Notes under the pieces: generated by a model
What the model saw: the letters and a program-made list of their open reading frames with translations, nothing else
What the model was told of the DNA's origin: nothing
Databases searched by the model: none
In this document: positions 34,212 to 43,310 of the stretch, one piece after another
Layout of the letters: each line of letters opens with the position of its first letter
How positions within the stretch are numbered: the stretch's first letter is position 1
Source: Paracoccus denitrificans
GTDB taxonomy: Bacteria; Pseudomonadota; Alphaproteobacteria; Rhodobacterales; Rhodobacteraceae
Assembly: GCF_900100045.1 (NCBI RefSeq)
Contig: NZ_FNEA01000003.1
Location: 1-64,000 of the forward strand
DNA length: 64,000 bases
Reading direction: 5' to 3'
Program-made: the position numbers and the translations under genes

Positions 34212-35756
34212 TCAGAACTTCTCCCGCAACTCCGCATAGATGGCTTCGATCCGGTCGGCCTCTTCGTCGGCCAGAGCGGCGAATTCCTTCGCTCTGGCGC
34301 GTCCGGAAAGCCTGCCACCGTTCTGGTGCAGGAAGCGAAACAGCAGGTCGAGCACGCGGTCCGGCATGTCGATCAGGCCCGAGACGCGGGACTTGAACCC
34401 GTCATAGGCACGCAGGAACCGGGTCTCTGCTGGCAGGTCATGGTCGATTGTCTGGGCCACGCAGGCGAAGAGGAATTCGGCATGGGGCGTGGCATCGAAG
34501 AAGCGATAGAAATCGCCGGTGTCGTTCAGCACCTCGACGTTACCGCGATCGGTTGGGCGCCAGCTGACATGGGTCAGTAGTCGACGCGAATAACTCTCGA
34601 GCACCTGTCGGTAGGCCTCGATCCGTTCGAGGATCACCGCCGACACCGGGAAGACTAGCCCGGGCGGATTGAAGCCGCGTGCAGCAAGCACGTGGTGGAT
34701 CAAGTAGCGATGGAGGCGCCCGTTGCCGTCCTCGAACGGGTGGATATAGACGAAGCCGAAGGCGAGGCCGGCGGCCGCCAGAACAGGGTCGAGCCCCGGG
34801 GCGACGTCGCGGTCGAACGCTTCGAGCCCGGCGATCAGCACAGGCAGGTCTTCATGCCGGGCGCTGACGTGATCGGGGAGGGGCGCGCCGGTCGCGCGGT
34901 CGTGCTCGCCAATGAAGCCGCCCTCCTGCCGCAGGCCCAGATGGACGAAGCGGGCATCGCCGATGACGATGCGTTGCAGGCGTTCCAGCTCTGCCCGGTC
35001 AATCGGATGCCGCCCGGCTTCGCCGATGATCTGGCCCCAGCGCCGGATGCGATCCTGGGGCGGGTTCTCGCCTTCGATCTGGAAACTCGACCGTGAATCC
35101 TTGAGCAGCAGGAAGGCCGCCGTGCGCGCCAGCAGATCGGCGGGCACCTCGGCCAGCACCGCGCGGGCCTCGGCTGCCAGATCACGGGCGATGAACGCCT
35201 CGATTGCCGCTGTGCGGAAGATCATCGGGCAGAAATCCGGGTTGCCGGGCAGGTTGTTGCGGACCCGGTGGCGCGGCGAGGGGGCGCCCTCTGCATCCCA
35301 TTGGAGCCTGGCATCGACCACGGGCGCGTAATTGCCGCGTGTGGCGTCGGGCAAATCCAATTCCCCGCCGAGGAGCCATTCGTAGAGGAACCAGATCCTG
35401 CGCGCGTAACTGCCCGTCGGGGCAGCCTCGACAATGGCCTGGATCGGCTCTGGCCCGGTTGCCTTGAACAGCCGCTTGAGAACTGCCAGATCCAGCCCCT
35501 CGTAGCGCAGCGCGAAGGTCAGATGACCGATGAGGCTCGCCTCGGGTTCATGGCGGGGCGTGTAGAGGCGCCAGCCGTCGGCCGCGTAGACCTTGTGACG
35601 TGGGCCGATGGCGGAAAGTGTCCGGGGCAGGGGCGTTGCGAGCGCATAGGCATCGATCAGCGCAGCATAGCCCGCAGGTGTGGCCTCCTCGGGGAGCCAG
35701 CGCTCGTGAAAAACGGTTACGGCACCTGAAAACGGATTCCTTTGCGCCTGTTCCAT
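34212..35756 (-). CDS. Fic-domain protein (predicted AMP transferase)
   Basis: A 514-residue protein with a canonical Fic core. HPFEDGNGRLHR carries the catalytic histidine and the ATP-phosphate loop. The helix SSFQIEGENPPQ is upstream and resembles the inhibitory (S/T)xxxE(G/N) motif of self-regulated Fic proteins. An N-terminal domain of about 190 residues is helical and unknown. The frame is open far upstream, but the ATG at 35756 is where protein-like sequence begins. Targets are unknown. Many such proteins modify other proteins with AMP. Confidence 0.88.
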   Translation of the reverse strand: MEQAQRNPFSGAVTVFHERWLPEEATPAGYAALIDAYALATPLPRTLSAIGPRHKVYAADGWRLYTPRHEPEASLIGHLTFALRYEGLDLAVLKRLFKATGPEPIQAIVEAAPTGSYARRIWFLYEWLLGGELDLPDATRGNYAPVVDARLQWDAEGAPSPRHRVRNNLPGNPDFCPMIFRTAAIEAFIARDLAAEARAVLAEVPADLLARTAAFLLLKDSRSSFQIEGENPPQDRIRRWGQIIGEAGRHPIDRAELERLQRIVIGDARFVHLGLRQEGGFIGEHDRATGAPLPDHVSARHEDLPVLIAGLEAFDRDVAPGLDPVLAAAGLAFGFVYIHPFEDGNGRLHRYLIHHVLAARGFNPPGLVFPVSAVILERIEAYRQVLESYSRRLLTHVSWRPTDRGNVEVLNDTGDFYRFFDATPHAEFLFACVAQTIDHDLPAETRFLRAYDGFKSRVSGLIDMPDRVLDLLFRFLHQNGGRLSGRARAKEFAALADEEADRIEAIYAELREKF

Positions 35757-35904
35757 GAAATTCAGTTCTTGGCCCCGATGATTGATCTTAAGTCGGTGTA
35801 TTTCATGAATATCGATTACGATCAATGAGGCCTTGCGAAAGTTGATGGCGGAGCGCTGTCGCCCCCCGCATGGGCGGGGCGATGGGGCTTGTGATGAAGA
35901 GTCA

Positions 35905-35980
35905 GAGAGGGGCCGGGACGGGTTGAGTCCGGGTGGTCGAGAGAGAGCACTGTCCGGGCTTGTCCCTCCCGCTCTCCGAG
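35905..35980 (+). repeat. Repeated hairpin leader, copy 5 (methyltransferase/helicase gene)
   Basis: GGGACGG at 35915 pairs with TTGTCCC at 35960-35966. Relative to copies 1, 3 and 4 the second pair changes from T-A to G-C, which is a compensatory change. A purine-rich SD-like CGAG follows, 10 bases before the ATG at 35991. Confidence 0.65.
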
Positions 35981-35990
35981 GATCCCCGAC

Positions 35991-38900
35991 ATGAACATCT
36001 CGTCTCCCGTGACCGATCCGGTCACGCCGCTCGGCGCCGCACCCGCGATCCTGGCCGCCGCCAATCTCCTCCTTCCCCATCTCGAACGCGGTCAACGCGT
36101 CGATGCTGCGATCCTGCGCAGCGCCATGGAAACCGCTTTCGGTGCGTCCGACGCCAGTGGTGCCTGGGACTGGAAGCTGGCCTACGAGGCCTGCGAAGTC
36201 GCCACGGTGCTGTTCCTGCGCAAATACGGAAAGGCGCTTTTCCGCAAAGCCGCCTCTCCGGTTTCCCGGCTCGCGCTGCTGGAGAAGATCGCGGGGTTGC
36301 TGCCCACGCAGACCCGTCGCTCCGACGAAAGCCAGAGCTTCCAGCAGTTCAGCACGCCTCTGCCTCTCGGCCTTGCTGCGCTGTCGGCGGCCGGGATCAG
36401 GCCTGATGACGTGGTGCTGGAACCCTCGGCCGGCACCGGCCTGATGGCGATCCTGGCGCAGGCTGTCGGCGGCTCGCTGATCCTCAACGAGCTTGCCGAG
36501 ACCCGCGCCGATCTTCTCTCTTCCCTCTTTCCGGCCCTTCCCGTCACCCGGTTCGACGCCGCCCAGATCGACGATCACCTGGCCACGAACGCCGTGCCGT
36601 CGGTGGTGCTGATGAACCCGCCTTTCTCGGTCATGGCCAATGTCGAAGGGCGGATGGCGGATGCTTCCCTTCGCCATGTTACCTCGGCGCTGGCCCGGCT
36701 CGTCACCGGCGGCCGCCTGGTGACGATTACCGGGGCAAACTTCGGACCGGAAGCTCCAGCCTGGCGCGATGCCTTCATGCGCCTGCAGGACCGCGGCCGC
36801 GTGGTCTTCACCGCGGCGATCGATGGCGCGGTCTTCGCCAGACATGGCACCCGCATCGACACGCGGCTGACGGTGATCGACAAGCTGCCCGCCGACGATC
36901 CGTCCCGCTTCCCGGGCTCTCCGGGGATCGCGCCTGATGTTACCACGCTGATGGGTTGGATCGAGGCGCATGTCCCGAAGCGTTCGCCGGTATCATTGCC
37001 GAAGATCGTCGTGCCCGCTTCGACCATCGCACCGAAAACCGTGCGAGGCTATTTGGCCCGCGCGACAGCGGCGCGGCCTGCCGCTGCTCCTGCCAACGAT
37101 CCCGAGGGCGTCGAACTCGCCTATGAGACCGTGGACTGGACGCCACCGGAGGGCGCTCGCCTGTCCGATGCCATCTATGAGGAATATGCGCTGCAATCGC
37201 TTCGCATTCCCGGCGCCGCGCCGCACCCGACCAAGCTGGTGCAGTCCGCCGCCATGGCCTCCGTCGCACCTCCGAAGCCCTCCTACCGGCCGATGCTGCC
37301 CGCCGACATCCGTACCCGACTCTCCAACGCCCAACTTGAAACGGTGATCTATGCCGGTGAAGCCCATGTCGATCATCTCGCGGGTGCCTGGATGGTGGAT
37401 GAGCATCTCGACAACGTGAGCGCCGCCGCCGAGGATGCTGCCAGCGCTGTCCGTTTCCGCCGGGGCTTCATGCTCGGTGACGGCACCGGTGCCGGCAAGG
37501 GCCGCCAGTCGGCCGGCATCATCCTCGACAACTGGCTGCGCGGGCGGCGCAAGGCGGTCTGGATCTCCAAATCCGACAAGCTGATCGAGGACGCGCAACG
37601 CGACTGGTCGGCGCTCGGCATGGAGAGGCTGCTGGTCACGCCGCTCTCGCGCTTTCCTCAAGGCGCAAAGATCACGCTCACGGAAGGCATCCTTTTTACC
37701 ACCTATGCCACGCTACGCTCCGACGACCGGGGCGAGAAGGTTTCCCGCGTCAAGCAGATCGTCGAATGGTTGGGGTCCGATTTCGATGGAGCCATTATAT
37801 TCGAGGAAAGCCATTCCATGCAGAATGCCGGTGGCGGAAAAGGCGAACGCGGTGATGTCGCCGCCTCGCAGCAGGGACGTGCGGGCCTGCGGCTTCAGCA
37901 CGCGCTGCCCGATGCCCGTGTGGTCTATGTCTCTGCGACCGGCGCCACCACGGTCCACAATCTCGCCTATGCGCAGCGCCTCGGCCTCTGGGGCGGTGAG
38001 GATTTTCCGTTCCAGACCCGCGCAGAGTTCGTCGAGGCGATTGAGGCCGGCGGTGTGGCGGCCATGGAAGTGCTGGCCCGCGATCTGCGATCTCTCGGCC
38101 TCTATACCGCCCGCTCACTCTCCTATGATGGCGTCGAGTATGAACTGATCGAGCATCAGCTCACGGATGAACAGCGGCGCATTTATGATGCCTATGCCGG
38201 AGCTTTCGCCGTCATTCACAACAATCTCGATGCGGCAATGCAGGCCGCCAATATCACCGGCAGTGAAGGCACGCTAAACCGGCAGGCCAAATCCGCCGCG
38301 CGCTCGGCCTTCGAGAGCACCAAGCAGCGTTTCTTCGGCCATCTGCTGACCTCGATGAAAACCCCGACGCTGATCCGTTCGATCGAAGCCGATCTGGCGG
38401 CGGGCCATGCGGCCGTCATCCAGATCGTCTCGACCGGCGAGGCGCTGATGGAACGGCGGCTGGCCGAGATCCCTGCCGACGAATGGAACGATATTTCCGT
38501 CGATGTCACGCCGCGGGAGTATGTCGGCTCGTACTTGCAGCATTCCTTCCCGGTGCAGCTTTATGAGCCCTTCACCGACAGCGAAGGCAATTTGTCCTCG
38601 CGGCCGGTGTTCCGGGACGGTCAGCCAGTCGAGAGCCGCGAGGCCGTCGCCCGGCGCGACGAGATGCTCGAACAGCTCGGCTCGCTGCCGCCGGTTCCGG
38701 GCGCGCTCGACCAGCTCGTGCAGCGCTTCGGCACCGACCTGGTGGCGGAGGTCACAGGGCGGTCCCGGCGGATCGTGCGCAAGGGCGATGGTCCATCGGC
38801 ACGCCTGGCCGTCGAGAACCGCGCGCCCTCCGCAAACCTGGCAGAGACCTCGGCCTTCATGGATGACCAGAAGCGCGTTCTGGTCTTCTCTGATGCCGGT

Positions 38901-40313
38901 GGCACGGGGCGCAGCTATCACGCGGACCTTTTGGCGCGGAACCAGCGCCTGCGGGTGCACTACCTGCTGGAGCCGGGCTGGAAGGCCGATGCCGCCATTC
39001 AGGGGCTGGGCCGCACGAACCGGACCAATCAGGCGCAGCCACCGCTCTTCCGGCCCATCGCCACGGATGTGAAGGCCGAGAAGCGGTTCCTCAGCACGAT
39101 CGCCCGTCGTCTCGACACGCTGGGTGCGATCACGCGCGGGCAGCGCCAGACCGGCGGCCAAGGCCTGTTCCGGCCCGAGGATAATCTGGAATCCGCATAT
39201 GCCCGCGATGCGTTGCGCCAGCTCTATCTGCTTATCGTGCGCGGCAAGGTGGAGGGCTGCTCGCTTGAACGGTTTGAAACCGCCACCGGGCTGAAGCTGA
39301 TGGATGCGAACGGCATCAAGGACGAGTTGCCGCCGATCACCACCTTCCTGAACCGTCTGCTGGCGCTGACCATCGAGTTGCAGGGCATCCTGTTCTCGGC
39401 CTTCGAGCAGCTTCTGCAGGCTCGGATCAACGGGGCAATTGCATCCGGCACCTATGACATGGGGCTGGAAACGTTGAAGGCAGAAAGTTTTATCGTCACC
39501 GACCGGCAGGTCATCCACACCCATCCGGGCACCGGCGCGGAAACGCGGCTCCTGACTCTGACCGAACGCAAGCGCAACCAGCCGGTGACGCTGGATGCGG
39601 CACTGGCGGAACTCGACGATCCGTGGGCGAAGCTGCTCATCAACGAGCGGTCAGGACGGGCGGCGGTGCAGATCCCGACCACCAGCGTCATGCTCGACGA
39701 TGGCGAGATCGAACGTCGCGTCCGGTTGATCCGGCCGATGGAAGCGATGAACATCCCCGTGCGGGCGATGGGCGAGACCCATTGGGTCGAGGCCGAGCGC
39801 GCTGCCTTCGCCTCGGCATGGCAGGCCGAGATGGACGAAGTGCCGGAGTTCACCGACAGCATCCTGCATATGGTGACCGGACTTCTGCTGCCGATCTGGA
39901 AGCGCCTGCCGCAGGAGTCCTCCCGGGTCTACCGGTTCCAGACCGACGAGGGCGAACGCATCATCGGTCGCCGTGTCTCGCCGGCTTGGGCGGCGAGCGC
40001 CTCGGCCAGCGGCGTCAGCAGCAGCCTGACACCAGATGCGGCCTATGCCGCACTGATCGAAGGTCGCACGATCCTCGATCTTGCCGAGGGTCTGCAACTG
40101 CGACGCGTCCGCGTCATGGGTGCGAACCGGATCGAACTGACCGGCTTTACCGACACGATGCGCGACCGACTGCGGACCTATGGCCTCTTCAGTGAAATCA
40201 CCTCGTGGAAACTGCGCTTCTTCGTGCCCGTCGATGCAACGGGACCGGCGATTATCGGCAAACTGCTCGACCGTTTCCCGATCGAGCGCATTTCCGAGCG
40301 GGAGGCCGCGTGA
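35991..40313 (+). CDS. Giant methyltransferase / strawberry-notch helicase
   Basis: A 1440-residue fusion. The N-terminal third is a class I SAM-dependent methyltransferase: VVLEPSAGTGLMAILA (about residues 140-155), LILNELAETRADLL and the catalytic-type NPPF near residue 205. The middle is a strawberry-notch type SF2 helicase with the P-loop DGTGAGKGRQ (about 500) and EESHSMQN in place of DEAD. The C-terminal helicase half holds VFSDAGGTGRSYHAD and QGLGRTNRTNQ. Such fusions recur on alphaproteobacterial mobile elements, often beside a Toprim protein, as here. The role is unproven: protection or maturation of the element DNA is inference. Confidence 0.85.
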   Translation: MNISSPVTDPVTPLGAAPAILAAANLLLPHLERGQRVDAAILRSAMETAFGASDASGAWDWKLAYEACEVATVLFLRKYGKALFRKAASPVSRLALLEKIAGLLPTQTRRSDESQSFQQFSTPLPLGLAALSAAGIRPDDVVLEPSAGTGLMAILAQAVGGSLILNELAETRADLLSSLFPALPVTRFDAAQIDDHLATNAVPSVVLMNPPFSVMANVEGRMADASLRHVTSALARLVTGGRLVTITGANFGPEAPAWRDAFMRLQDRGRVVFTAAIDGAVFARHGTRIDTRLTVIDKLPADDPSRFPGSPGIAPDVTTLMGWIEAHVPKRSPVSLPKIVVPASTIAPKTVRGYLARATAARPAAAPANDPEGVELAYETVDWTPPEGARLSDAIYEEYALQSLRIPGAAPHPTKLVQSAAMASVAPPKPSYRPMLPADIRTRLSNAQLETVIYAGEAHVDHLAGAWMVDEHLDNVSAAAEDAASAVRFRRGFMLGDGTGAGKGRQSAGIILDNWLRGRRKAVWISKSDKLIEDAQRDWSALGMERLLVTPLSRFPQGAKITLTEGILFTTYATLRSDDRGEKVSRVKQIVEWLGSDFDGAIIFEESHSMQNAGGGKGERGDVAASQQGRAGLRLQHALPDARVVYVSATGATTVHNLAYAQRLGLWGGEDFPFQTRAEFVEAIEAGGVAAMEVLARDLRSLGLYTARSLSYDGVEYELIEHQLTDEQRRIYDAYAGAFAVIHNNLDAAMQAANITGSEGTLNRQAKSAARSAFESTKQRFFGHLLTSMKTPTLIRSIEADLAAGHAAVIQIVSTGEALMERRLAEIPADEWNDISVDVTPREYVGSYLQHSFPVQLYEPFTDSEGNLSSRPVFRDGQPVESREAVARRDEMLEQLGSLPPVPGALDQLVQRFGTDLVAEVTGRSRRIVRKGDGPSARLAVENRAPSANLAETSAFMDDQKRVLVFSDAGGTGRSYHADLLARNQRLRVHYLLEPGWKADAAIQGLGRTNRTNQAQPPLFRPIATDVKAEKRFLSTIARRLDTLGAITRGQRQTGGQGLFRPEDNLESAYARDALRQLYLLIVRGKVEGCSLERFETATGLKLMDANGIKDELPPITTFLNRLLALTIELQGILFSAFEQLLQARINGAIASGTYDMGLETLKAESFIVTDRQVIHTHPGTGAETRLLTLTERKRNQPVTLDAALAELDDPWAKLLINERSGRAAVQIPTTSVMLDDGEIERRVRLIRPMEAMNIPVRAMGETHWVEAERAAFASAWQAEMDEVPEFTDSILHMVTGLLLPIWKRLPQESSRVYRFQTDEGERIIGRRVSPAWAASASASGVSSSLTPDAAYAALIEGRTILDLAEGLQLRRVRVMGANRIELTGFTDTMRDRLRTYGLFSEITSWKLRFFVPVDATGPAIIGKLLDRFPIERISEREAA

Positions 40314-41347
40314 TGGCACGTCTCAACGCTTCCGAGCTGGCGCAGCGTCTTGGTCTCCAGGCCGAGGCGGTGTGCCGCCACTATCTCTCGAATGGGCGCA
40401 AACAGGGCAATTACTGGCAGGTTGGGGATGTGCGAAACACGCCCGGTCGTTCGATGTTCGTCCGTCTGACCGGGCCGGAGGCCGGTAAGGGTGCGGCTGG
40501 AAAATGGACCGATGCCCAGAGCGGTGAGCATGGCGATCTGCTCGACGTGATCGGTGAAAGCCTTGGCCTCATTGACTTCGCCGACATTGCCGAAGAAGCG
40601 CGCCGCTTCCTCAGTCTACCGGATCCTGAACCGGTGCTGCAATCCCGCAGGGCCCAAACACCGCCAGTACCATCGGGATCGTCCGAAGCCGCCCGTCGCC
40701 TCTGGCGCATGACGCAGCCGCTCACCGGCGGTCTCGCAGAGACTTATTTACGGACACGCGGCATTGCGGATTTACGCGGAACCGCAAGTCTGCGGTTCCA
40801 TCCCAACAGTTACTGGCGGCCCGAGGACGATGGCCCGACCGAAACCTGGCCGGCCATGATCGCCGCCGTCACCGACCTCGACGGCAGGATCACCGGTGCG
40901 CATCGCACCTGGCTCATGCGCGACGGTTCCGGCAAGGCACCTGTCGATCCGCCGAGGAAGGCGATGGGAGACCTGCTGGGAAACGCCGTCCGGTTTGGCG
41001 GGGCGCAGGATGTTATGGCGGCAGGCGAGGGGATCGAAACCATCCTCTCGCTGCGGCAGGCATTGCCCAGGATGCCGATGGCCTCCGCACTTTCGGCCGG
41101 GCATCTCTCCGCCATCCAGTTCTCCCCGCATCTGCGCAGGCTCTACATCGTCCGCGACAACGATCCGGCAGGTGACGCCGCGCGGGACAGCCTGGTGGAC
41201 CAGGCCATCGGAGCCGGGATCGAGGCCATCACGCTCTCGCCCATGCTGGGAGATTTCAACGACGATCTCGTCAGCTTCGGCCTGGAGGCGCTTCGGGCGC
41301 AGATCCGGGTGCAGATTGCCCCTGAGGACGTCAGCCGTTTCATATAG
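40313..41347 (+). CDS. Toprim-domain DNA primase-like protein
   Basis: A 344-residue protein. The N-terminus carries a DUF7146-type region (AARRLWRMTQPLTGGLAETYLRTRGI, about 125-155), then GRITGAHRTWL. The C-terminal Toprim fold has the glutamate in MAAGEGIETILS and the DxD-type pair in LYIVRDNDPAGDAA (about residues 280-293). This is the bacteriophage/ICE type of primase fragment. The ATG overlaps the stop of the helicase gene (TGATG), so the two are coupled. Confidence 0.87.
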   Translation: MARLNASELAQRLGLQAEAVCRHYLSNGRKQGNYWQVGDVRNTPGRSMFVRLTGPEAGKGAAGKWTDAQSGEHGDLLDVIGESLGLIDFADIAEEARRFLSLPDPEPVLQSRRAQTPPVPSGSSEAARRLWRMTQPLTGGLAETYLRTRGIADLRGTASLRFHPNSYWRPEDDGPTETWPAMIAAVTDLDGRITGAHRTWLMRDGSGKAPVDPPRKAMGDLLGNAVRFGGAQDVMAAGEGIETILSLRQALPRMPMASALSAGHLSAIQFSPHLRRLYIVRDNDPAGDAARDSLVDQAIGAGIEAITLSPMLGDFNDDLVSFGLEALRAQIRVQIAPEDVSRFI

Positions 41348-41703
41348 CGCGCACAATAGCCAGAGAGGGCCGTGCTCGGGGATGACCGATCCCGCCATGG
41401 GCAAGGGGTTGGGGCACCTCGGCAAGGGGACCGCGCCTTGGCCTTCTTGAGAGGGCGAGCAGCCCACAAACGCTCCGGCCCGGCAATGGCGGCGCCCGAC
41501 TGATTTCCGTCGGCGGCCCGCCACCCCACGCGACAGGTCGCGTGGGGACCCCGTCTCCCCCGCCTTTACAGCGCGAAGCAAATCAGCCGGGCTTTGCCAT
41601 CAAGGCCCTCGCAAAGAGCTCGGGCTGCCAGACCGGAGCGCCCGTGGGCTTGTCGTCGCCATGAAGGCCGCGACGGTCGCGGTCCAGCCGAAGGACACAT
41701 CCC
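41348..41703. other. Gene-free stretch with two palindromes
   Basis: About 356 bases with no supported gene. It contains the 24-base palindrome at 41524-41547 and CCGCGAC-G-GTCGCGG at 41668-41682. AAGGA lies upstream of the next ATG. Confidence 0.5.
41524..41547. promoter_or_regulatory. 24-base palindrome
   Basis: CCCCACGCGAC-AG-GTCGCGTGGGG is a perfect 11-base inverted repeat with a 2-base centre. The loop is too short for a good terminator and no T-run follows. It may be a protein-binding site. Confidence 0.5.
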
Positions 41704-42630
41704 ATGTATGCCCATGACGAATTCGAACCCGATCACAGCACGTCTCCCACTGCCCATGTCATCGAAGAGCTCGAACTCTATGGCTATCGTCCCGCCGAGG
41801 GCGAGGCTGATCCCCGGATCACGCCCGAGGACACCGCCATCCAGGGCGCGGTTGCCGACATCTTCGATGCTCTGATTTCCACCATGGCCGACACCAGCCT
41901 CGATTTCGACCTAGACGAGATCATGTGGTCCACGGTCAACACCTTCCACCGCGCCGTCGAGCGGATCGAACGCAAACTCGATGACAACGAGCAGGCCCAG
42001 AAGCGCCTTCAGCGCGAACAGGACGGAAGCGAGGTCAAATCCGTCCAGTTGGAGACCCTGATCGGTATCGGCCAGAGCCTGATCGAGCGCCGCGACAGCA
42101 TCGAGACCTTCCGCGACACTGCCGCCGACCTCTTCCTGCGCAGCACCGGCACGCCCTGGTCGCCGCGCTCCGGTTCACGGGTCAACCATCGCCAGATGAC
42201 CTCGGCCATGATCGACAGCCGCGACTTCCTCGCGGCCAAGCGCAGGGTCGACAATGAGGTGCTCTTGCCCGCAGGGCCGAAGATTGCCTTCTCGGGCGGG
42301 GACACCACTGATCACCGGCTGATCTGGGACAGGCTCGATCAGGTTCATGCCAAGCACCCCGATATGGTCCTTCTGCACGGTGGATCGCCGAAAGGTGCCG
42401 AACGCATCGCGGCCACCTGGGCCGACAATCGCAAGGTGCCGCAGGTCGCTTTCAAACCGGACTGGGCGAAACACGCCAAGGCTGCGCCGTTCAAGCGCAA
42501 CGACCGGATGCTCGACACGATGCCGATCGGGGTCATCGTCTTCCCCGGCACCGGCATTCAGGAAAACCTCGCCGACAAGGCCCGCAAGATGGGCATCCCG
42601 GTCTACCGACTCGCAAAGGGCAGCGCGTGA
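41704..42630 (+). CDS. DUF2493 domain protein
   Basis: A 308-residue protein. The N-terminal part is acidic and helical (DTAIQGAVADIFDALISTMADTS, FHRAVERIERKLDDNEQ). The C-terminal DUF2493/YspA-cpYpsA domain, a Rossmann-like SLOG relative, shows KIAFSGGDTTDHRLIWDRLD, LLHGGSPKGAERIA and GVIVFPGTGIQENLADKA. SLOG proteins bind nucleotide-derived ligands. Its task here is unknown. It is the last intact element gene before the IS remnants and the defence operon. Confidence 0.85.
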   Translation: MYAHDEFEPDHSTSPTAHVIEELELYGYRPAEGEADPRITPEDTAIQGAVADIFDALISTMADTSLDFDLDEIMWSTVNTFHRAVERIERKLDDNEQAQKRLQREQDGSEVKSVQLETLIGIGQSLIERRDSIETFRDTAADLFLRSTGTPWSPRSGSRVNHRQMTSAMIDSRDFLAAKRRVDNEVLLPAGPKIAFSGGDTTDHRLIWDRLDQVHAKHPDMVLLHGGSPKGAERIAATWADNRKVPQVAFKPDWAKHAKAAPFKRNDRMLDTMPIGVIVFPGTGIQENLADKARKMGIPVYRLAKGSA

Positions 42631-42690
42631 GCGCTGCACCGATTCAAAATGGCCGCGCAGCTTCCTGCATACGTTACGGTGGGCGGTGAG

Positions 42691-42852
42691 CCGACATTCT
42701 CTGCCTGTGCGAACATGCCCTTGTCAGGACATGGAAGCGGACATTCCGCCAGGATCACCCCGCCCGGCCCGGCGCGACCTGCACGGAGGACGGCGTCCGG
42801 ACATTCTCTGCGGGCGCGAACGAAAAAGCCCGTGCGCAGAAAGCCGACATTC
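42691..42852. repeat. Four dispersed GACATTC repeats
   Basis: (C/G)GACATTC occurs at about 42692, 42739, 42799 and 42845. The copies at 42693 and 42800 extend to GACATTCTCTGC-N4-GCGAAC. The function is unknown, and the repeat may be debris of duplicated intergenic DNA. Confidence 0.4.
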
Positions 42853-42895
42853 AGAGGAGGCCGAACTCTGACACTTTACTGCACAGATTATCGCC

Positions 42896-43037
42896 ATGCT
42901 TCAGTGTCCCAAGGAGGCTACAGTCGCCGAGATGGTCGAGGCCACCGTATGCTTGACCCCTACCGCCCACGGTTCGATCTCAGGTGACCTGAAGACGAAG
43001 CTGGGCCTGCACATCGCCGCCGAGAAGGTCGAGAGCA
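42896..43037 (+). pseudogene. Truncated DUF3489 gene
   Basis: Starting at the ATG at 42896, about 47 codons match the DUF3489 winged-helix type: ATVAEMVEAT, then ISGDLKTKLGL and AAEKVES. Several otherwise conserved residues are changed. Similarity stops where IS481-like sequence on the other strand begins, so the 3' end has been lost by insertion or deletion. Confidence 0.55.
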
Positions 43038-43249
43038 GTTCCACTCATAGAAGCTGGTCCGGTTCAGCCCCCGCTGACGACAGGCCTCGGCGACGTTGCC
43101 AAGCTCCTTCGCCAGTTCCAGCATGCTCAGGCGGCTCTGCGCCAGCTTCGTGTCCGCGTCCCGTTTCTGCGGCGTCGCAGCGGTCGATGTGCGTCCCATG
43201 ATCGAACCCTCCTATCCATGAATAGCACGGAAAGAAGGTTAAGTGGACA
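43038..43249 (-). mobile_element. IS481-family transposase 5' remnant with one terminal repeat
   Basis: On the minus strand, an ATG at 43199 with GGAGGG upstream opens a transposase N-terminus (MLELAKELGNVAEACRQRG, then SFYEW), the IS481 helix-turn-helix. It breaks off after about 53 codons at the DUF3489 remnant. Upstream lies a terminal-repeat-like end reading TGTCCACTTAACC inward from 43249. The catalytic domain and the other end are missing. Confidence 0.6.
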
Positions 43250-43310
43250 CGTCATCCGTTCTTTCTCCACTGGCTCAAAGCTCGCCTTGAAGAGACCAAC
43301 TGATACGACC

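Noticed and set aside
34212..36971. Very long minus-strand frame of about 900 codons containing the Fic protein
   Set aside because: Only the part from 35756 down is protein-like. The upstream part is antisense to the methyltransferase/helicase gene and its leader.
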